Of a DNA stretch of 16,156 nucleotides, positions 13,176 through 16,156 are shown piece after piece (positions within the stretch are counted from its first letter, which is position 1; every line of letters begins with the position of its first letter). Both the position numbers and the translations under genes were made by a program. The notes beneath the pieces are model-generated. The model was not told the origin of the DNA, ran no database searches, and saw only the letters and a program-made list of their open reading frames with translations. Source of the DNA: an uncultured Actinomycetes bacterium (GTDB lineage Bacteria; Actinomycetota; Acidimicrobiia; Acidimicrobiales; Acidimicrobilacustridaceae); contig CAMFLJ010000044.1 of NCBI GenBank assembly GCA_945957335.1, positions 1-16,156 of the forward strand, read 5' to 3'.

Positions 13176-13218
13176 CCACCTTCACCCCGCTCTGACGGGC
13201 GGCCCGCAGTGTGGCGGC

Positions 13219-14526
13219 ATGGCTCCCGAACCGACCCTCCGGCTCCTCGACCACGAGGCGCCCACCGACGGCCCCGCTCCCGTCGTCGACGTCGTCGTGC
13301 CCGTCTACAACGAGGAGCGCGACGTGGCCACCAGCGTGCGCCGCCTCCACCGCTACCTGAGCGAGAGCTTCCCGTTCACCTTCCGCATCACGATCGCCGA
13401 CAATGCGTCGACCGACCGCACCATGGAGATCGCCCTGGCGCTCGGCCGTGAGCTGCCCGAGGTGCGCGTCGCGCACCTCGACGAGAAGGGACGGGGCCGG
13501 GCACTGAAGGCGGTGTGGGGCGCGAGCGACGCCGACGTGCTCGCCTACCTCGACGTCGACCTCTCCACCGACCTCGACGCGCTCCTCCCGCTGGTGTCGC
13601 CCCTCGTGTCCGGGCACTCCGACGTCGCCATCGGCAGCCGCCTGAGCCCGATGTCGCGTGTGGTCCGAGGCCCGAAGCGCGAGCTGATCTCCCGCACCTA
13701 CAACCTGATCCTGCGCACCACCCTGCACGCCCGGTTCTCCGACGCGCAGTGCGGCTTCAAGGCCATCCGGGCCGACCGGGCCCGGGTGCTGCTCCCGATG
13801 GTCGAGGACACCGGCTGGTTCTTCGACACCGAGCTGCTCGTGCTCGCCGAGCGGGCCGGCCTGCGGATCCACGAGGTGCCCGTCGACTGGGTCGACGACC
13901 CCGACTCGCGGGTCGACATCGTCTCCACCGCCGTCGCCGACCTCAAGGGCGTGTGGCGGGTCGGTCGGGCGCTGTCGTCGGGCAAGCTGCCGCTCTCGGC
14001 GCTGCGCGAGCAGGCCGAGGCCGAGGCCGCCGTGCACGCCCCACCCGGGCTGGTCGGCCAGATGGTGCGCTTCGGCACCGTCGGCGTGCTCAGCACCCTC
14101 GCCTACGTCGTGCTGTTCGTCTGGCTCCGCAACGACATGCCCGCCCAGCTCGCCAACCTGGTGGCGCTGCTCGTCACGGCGCTCGTGAACACCGCGACGA
14201 ATGCCCGCGTCACGTTCAACCTGCCCGAGAGCGAGCGCGGCTGGCGCCTCCACCTGCGGGGCCTCGGCGTGTTCGGCATCGCCCTGGGCCTGACCAGCGG
14301 CTCGCTCGCCGTGCTCGGCGCCCTGGCCCCCACGGCCGGCGTGGCCGCCGAGACAGCGGTGCTCGTCGTCGCCAACGCGGTGGCCACCGTCGCCCGCTTC
14401 CTGCTCTACCGCTCGTGGGTGTTCCCCCGGGCGGTCGACGCGGCCCCTCCCCTGTCCTCCCCCGTCCACCCGATCGCCCCCCTCGTCGCCGAGCGCGACG
14501 ACCACCTCGAAGAGGTCGCCCGATGA
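13219..14526 (+). CDS. GT2 glycosyltransferase fused to a GtrA membrane domain
   Basis: This is a 435-residue two-domain protein. Residues about 22-250 are a GT-A-fold family 2 transferase of the dolichyl-phosphate glucose/mannose synthase type: VDVVVPVYNEE (23-33), IADNASTDRT (59-68), the metal/UDP-binding LDVDLSTD (111-118), and SDAQCGFKAI with WFFDTELL. Residues about 283-402 are a GtrA domain with four hydrophobic segments, starting QMVRFGTVGVLSTLAY and ending RFLLYRSWVF. The GT2 part should transfer a sugar to polyprenyl phosphate on the cytoplasmic face, and the GtrA part is thought to help flip it. The ATG at 13219 directly precedes the conserved part; the same frame is open to 13084 but that extension has no homology and covers the regulatory repeats. 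A CAGTGT hexamer 6 nt before the ATG could be a weak -10 box. Its stop overlaps the next start. Confidence 0.93.
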   Translation: MAPEPTLRLLDHEAPTDGPAPVVDVVVPVYNEERDVATSVRRLHRYLSESFPFTFRITIADNASTDRTMEIALALGRELPEVRVAHLDEKGRGRALKAVWGASDADVLAYLDVDLSTDLDALLPLVSPLVSGHSDVAIGSRLSPMSRVVRGPKRELISRTYNLILRTTLHARFSDAQCGFKAIRADRARVLLPMVEDTGWFFDTELLVLAERAGLRIHEVPVDWVDDPDSRVDIVSTAVADLKGVWRVGRALSSGKLPLSALREQAEAEAAVHAPPGLVGQMVRFGTVGVLSTLAYVVLFVWLRNDMPAQLANLVALLVTALVNTATNARVTFNLPESERGWRLHLRGLGVFGIALGLTSGSLAVLGALAPTAGVAAETAVLVVANAVATVARFLLYRSWVFPRAVDAAPPLSSPVHPIAPLVAERDDHLEEVAR

Positions 14527-16156
14527 CCACCTACGACCCACCCGTCTGGACCGACGCCGGTCCCACGCCGCCCACCGGCGGCATCACCTACGCGGCCACC
14601 ACCGCGCCGCCTCCGCCACCCCCTCCCGCCGAGGTGCTGGTGCCGGGAGCGGAGGCCCCCGCCCCCGACGACGGCGGGCGACCGGCCGACCCGAGCTGGG
14701 CCCGACCGGCGCTGCTCGTGCTGCTGCTCGTCACCGCCGGGCTCTACCTCTGGGACCTCGGCTCGTCGGGCTGGGCGAACTCCTTCTACTCCGCGGCCGT
14801 GCAGGCCGGGACCCAGAGCTGGAAGGCGATGTTCTTCGGCAGCTCCGACGCCTCCAACTTCATCACCGTCGACAAGTCGCCGCTCTCGCTGTGGCCGATG
14901 GAGATCTCGGCGCGGATCTTCGGCGTGAACTCGTGGTCGATCCTCGTGCCCCAGGCCCTCATGGGCGTGGCGTCGGTCGGCGTGCTGTACGCCGCGGTGA
15001 AGCGCTGGCACGGCGCCACCGCCGGGCTCATCGCCGGCGCGGTGCTGGCCCTCACGCCGGTGGCCGCGCTGATGTTCCGGTTCAACAACCCCGACGCCAT
15101 GCTCGTGCTGCTGCTCACGCTCTCGGCCTACGCGCTGGTGCGGGCCCTCGAGACCGGCGCCCGACGGTGGGTGATCGCGGTGGGCGCCTTCATCGGCCTG
15201 GCCTTCCTCGCCAAGTCGCTGCAGGCCCTCGTGGTGCTGCCCGGCTTCGCGTTCCTCTACCTGCTCGCCGCGCCCGGCAAGCTCACCCGGCGCCTCGTCG
15301 ACATGGTGATCGCCGGCGTCGCCCTGCTCGTGGCCGGCGGCTGGTGGGTGGCGATCGTCGAGATGTGGCCGGCGTCGTCACGGCCCTACATCGGCGGCTC
15401 GCAGAACAACAGCTTCCTCGACCTCCTCTTCGGGTACAACGGCTTCGGCCGCCTCACCGGCAACGAGACGGGCAGCGTCGTGCCCGGCGGCGGTGCCGGC
15501 GGGGGCGGCACGAGCATGTGGGGGCCGACCGGCCTGACCCGCCTGTTCAACAGCTCCTTCGGCGGCCAGGCGTCGTGGCTGATCCCCACCGCGCTCGTGC
15601 TGTGCGTCGCCCTGCTGGTGTGGACGATCAAGCGCCCCCGCACCGACCGCATCCGGGCCTCGATGATCCTGTGGGGCAGCTGGCTGGTCGTCACCGGCCT
15701 CACCATCAGCCTCGGCAAGGGGATCATCCACGAGTACTACACGGTGGCCCTGGCCCCCGCGATCGGTGCCCTCTGCGGCATCGGCGTGGTGGAGCTGTGG
15801 CGCCGGCGGGAGAACCCGTTGGCCGCCGCCTCGCTGGCGCTCGCCTCGCTCTGCGCCGTGGTGTGGTCGGCCGTGCTGCTCGGCCGCAGCTCCAGCTTCG
15901 CCCCGTGGCTGCGGCCCACCGTGCTGGTGCTCGGCCTGATCGCCACCCTCGGCGTGCTGCTGATCTGGATCCTGCCGAAGAAGCTGGCGATGGCCGCGGT
16001 CGTGGCCGCCGGCGTGCTCGGCCTGGCCGGGGCGACGGCGTACACGCTCGAGACGGTCACCACGCCCCACAGCGGCGCCATCCCGACGGCGGGCCCGACC
16101 GTGGCCGGTGGCCGGGGCGGGTTCCCCGGCGGCGGGGCCGGAGGCTTCCCCGGTGG
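14523..16156 (+). CDS. GT39 family (ArnT/PMT-like) membrane glycosyltransferase, 3' end outside window
   Basis: The frame is open from the ATG at 14523 (ATGA overlap with the GT2-GtrA stop) to the window end, giving 544 visible residues. A cytoplasmic Pro-rich N terminus (seven or more prolines at about 29-35) precedes the first membrane helix at about 62-76. The first external loop has the GT-C acidic motifs WDLGSSGWANSFY and FITVDKSPLSLW (D78, D117), followed by FRFNNPDAMLVLLL (D191). About ten more hydrophobic helices follow. GT39-type enzymes use polyprenyl-phosphate sugars to modify acceptors outside the cytoplasm: proteins in PMT, lipid A in ArnT. The upstream gene would supply that donor. 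A Gly-rich stretch sits in a loop at about 320-330, and the visible end is Gly/Phe/Pro-rich (GGFPGG repeats). The acceptor and sugar are unknown. Confidence 0.9.
   Translation, partial: MTTYDPPVWTDAGPTPPTGGITYAATTAPPPPPPPAEVLVPGAEAPAPDDGGRPADPSWARPALLVLLLVTAGLYLWDLGSSGWANSFYSAAVQAGTQSWKAMFFGSSDASNFITVDKSPLSLWPMEISARIFGVNSWSILVPQALMGVASVGVLYAAVKRWHGATAGLIAGAVLALTPVAALMFRFNNPDAMLVLLLTLSAYALVRALETGARRWVIAVGAFIGLAFLAKSLQALVVLPGFAFLYLLAAPGKLTRRLVDMVIAGVALLVAGGWWVAIVEMWPASSRPYIGGSQNNSFLDLLFGYNGFGRLTGNETGSVVPGGGAGGGGTSMWGPTGLTRLFNSSFGGQASWLIPTALVLCVALLVWTIKRPRTDRIRASMILWGSWLVVTGLTISLGKGIIHEYYTVALAPAIGALCGIGVVELWRRRENPLAAASLALASLCAVVWSAVLLGRSSSFAPWLRPTVLVLGLIATLGVLLIWILPKKLAMAAVVAAGVLGLAGATAYTLETVTTPHSGAIPTAGPTVAGGRGGFPGGGAGGFPG

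Noticed and set aside
13084..13218. A 45-codon N-terminal extension of the GT2-GtrA protein starting at 13084
   Set aside because: The extension has no resemblance to the family and overlaps the 11-bp repeats and the PhoP-like box. The ATG at 13219 directly precedes the conserved domain.
12256..14541. A 761-codon minus-strand frame spanning the response regulator and the GT2-GtrA gene
   Set aside because: It is out of frame with the response regulator and antisense to GT2-GtrA. It crosses the divergent promoter region and has a repetitive Gly/His/Arg/Val translation.

Overview
The window is about 16 kb of very GC-rich DNA with dense, tightly packed genes, strong G/C preference at third codon positions and several GTG/TTG starts. 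The gene content suggests a high-GC actinobacterium: a DUF222/HNH nuclease, a mycobacterial PhoP-like response regulator, an MmyB-type XRE regulator, a GT2-GtrA fusion and an actinobacterial GT39 protein. The DUF1800/DUF1501 pair and the style of the promoters fit an Acidimicrobiia-like lineage. The taxonomy is inference. No tRNA, rRNA, CRISPR array, insertion sequence or phage gene was seen, and no stretch over 300 bases lacks a gene.

Layout. 1-1697 (+): the end of a DUF1800 protein, overlapping by ATGA a Tat-lipoprotein of family DUF1501. 1731-3415: a Nudix hydrolase (+) converging on a PRDX5-like peroxiredoxin and a HAD hydrolase (-); the Nudix and peroxiredoxin genes share one CTAG as both stop codons. 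3537-5973 (+): a Rieske non-heme iron oxygenase, then a DUF222/HNH nuclease whose homology appears to run upstream of any usable start codon. 5974-7002: a patch of small genes (a 25-residue membrane peptide with an inverted repeat in its leader and a strong terminator, a 94-residue unknown protein, and a 28-residue membrane peptide). 7003-7790 (+): an ABM-like small protein and an AHSA1/SRPBCC protein. 7824-8993 (-): an NTF2-like protein coupled to an XRE/MmyB regulator. 9170-10870 (-): an acyl-CoA synthetase that probably starts at TTG. 10937-13028 (-): a PhoP/PhoR-like two-component system. 13219-16156 (+): a GT2-GtrA fusion and a GT39 (ArnT/PMT-like) transferase that runs off the window.

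The most interesting part is the 190-bp divergent region between the PhoP-like regulator and the glycosyltransferase operon. It holds four 11-bp-spaced repeats next to the regulator gene. It also holds, facing the glycosyltransferases, a near-perfect copy of the direct repeat TCACAGC-N4-TCACAGC recognised by mycobacterial PhoP. This predicts an autoregulated PhoPR-like system that controls envelope glycosylation. The GT2 domain would make a polyprenyl-phosphate sugar, the fused GtrA domain would help move it across the membrane, and the GT39 enzyme would transfer the sugar outside the cytoplasm.

Several genes (Nudix, peroxiredoxin, Rieske oxygenase) have a TANNNT hexamer 6-8 nt before the start codon, as expected for leaderless or near-leaderless transcripts.
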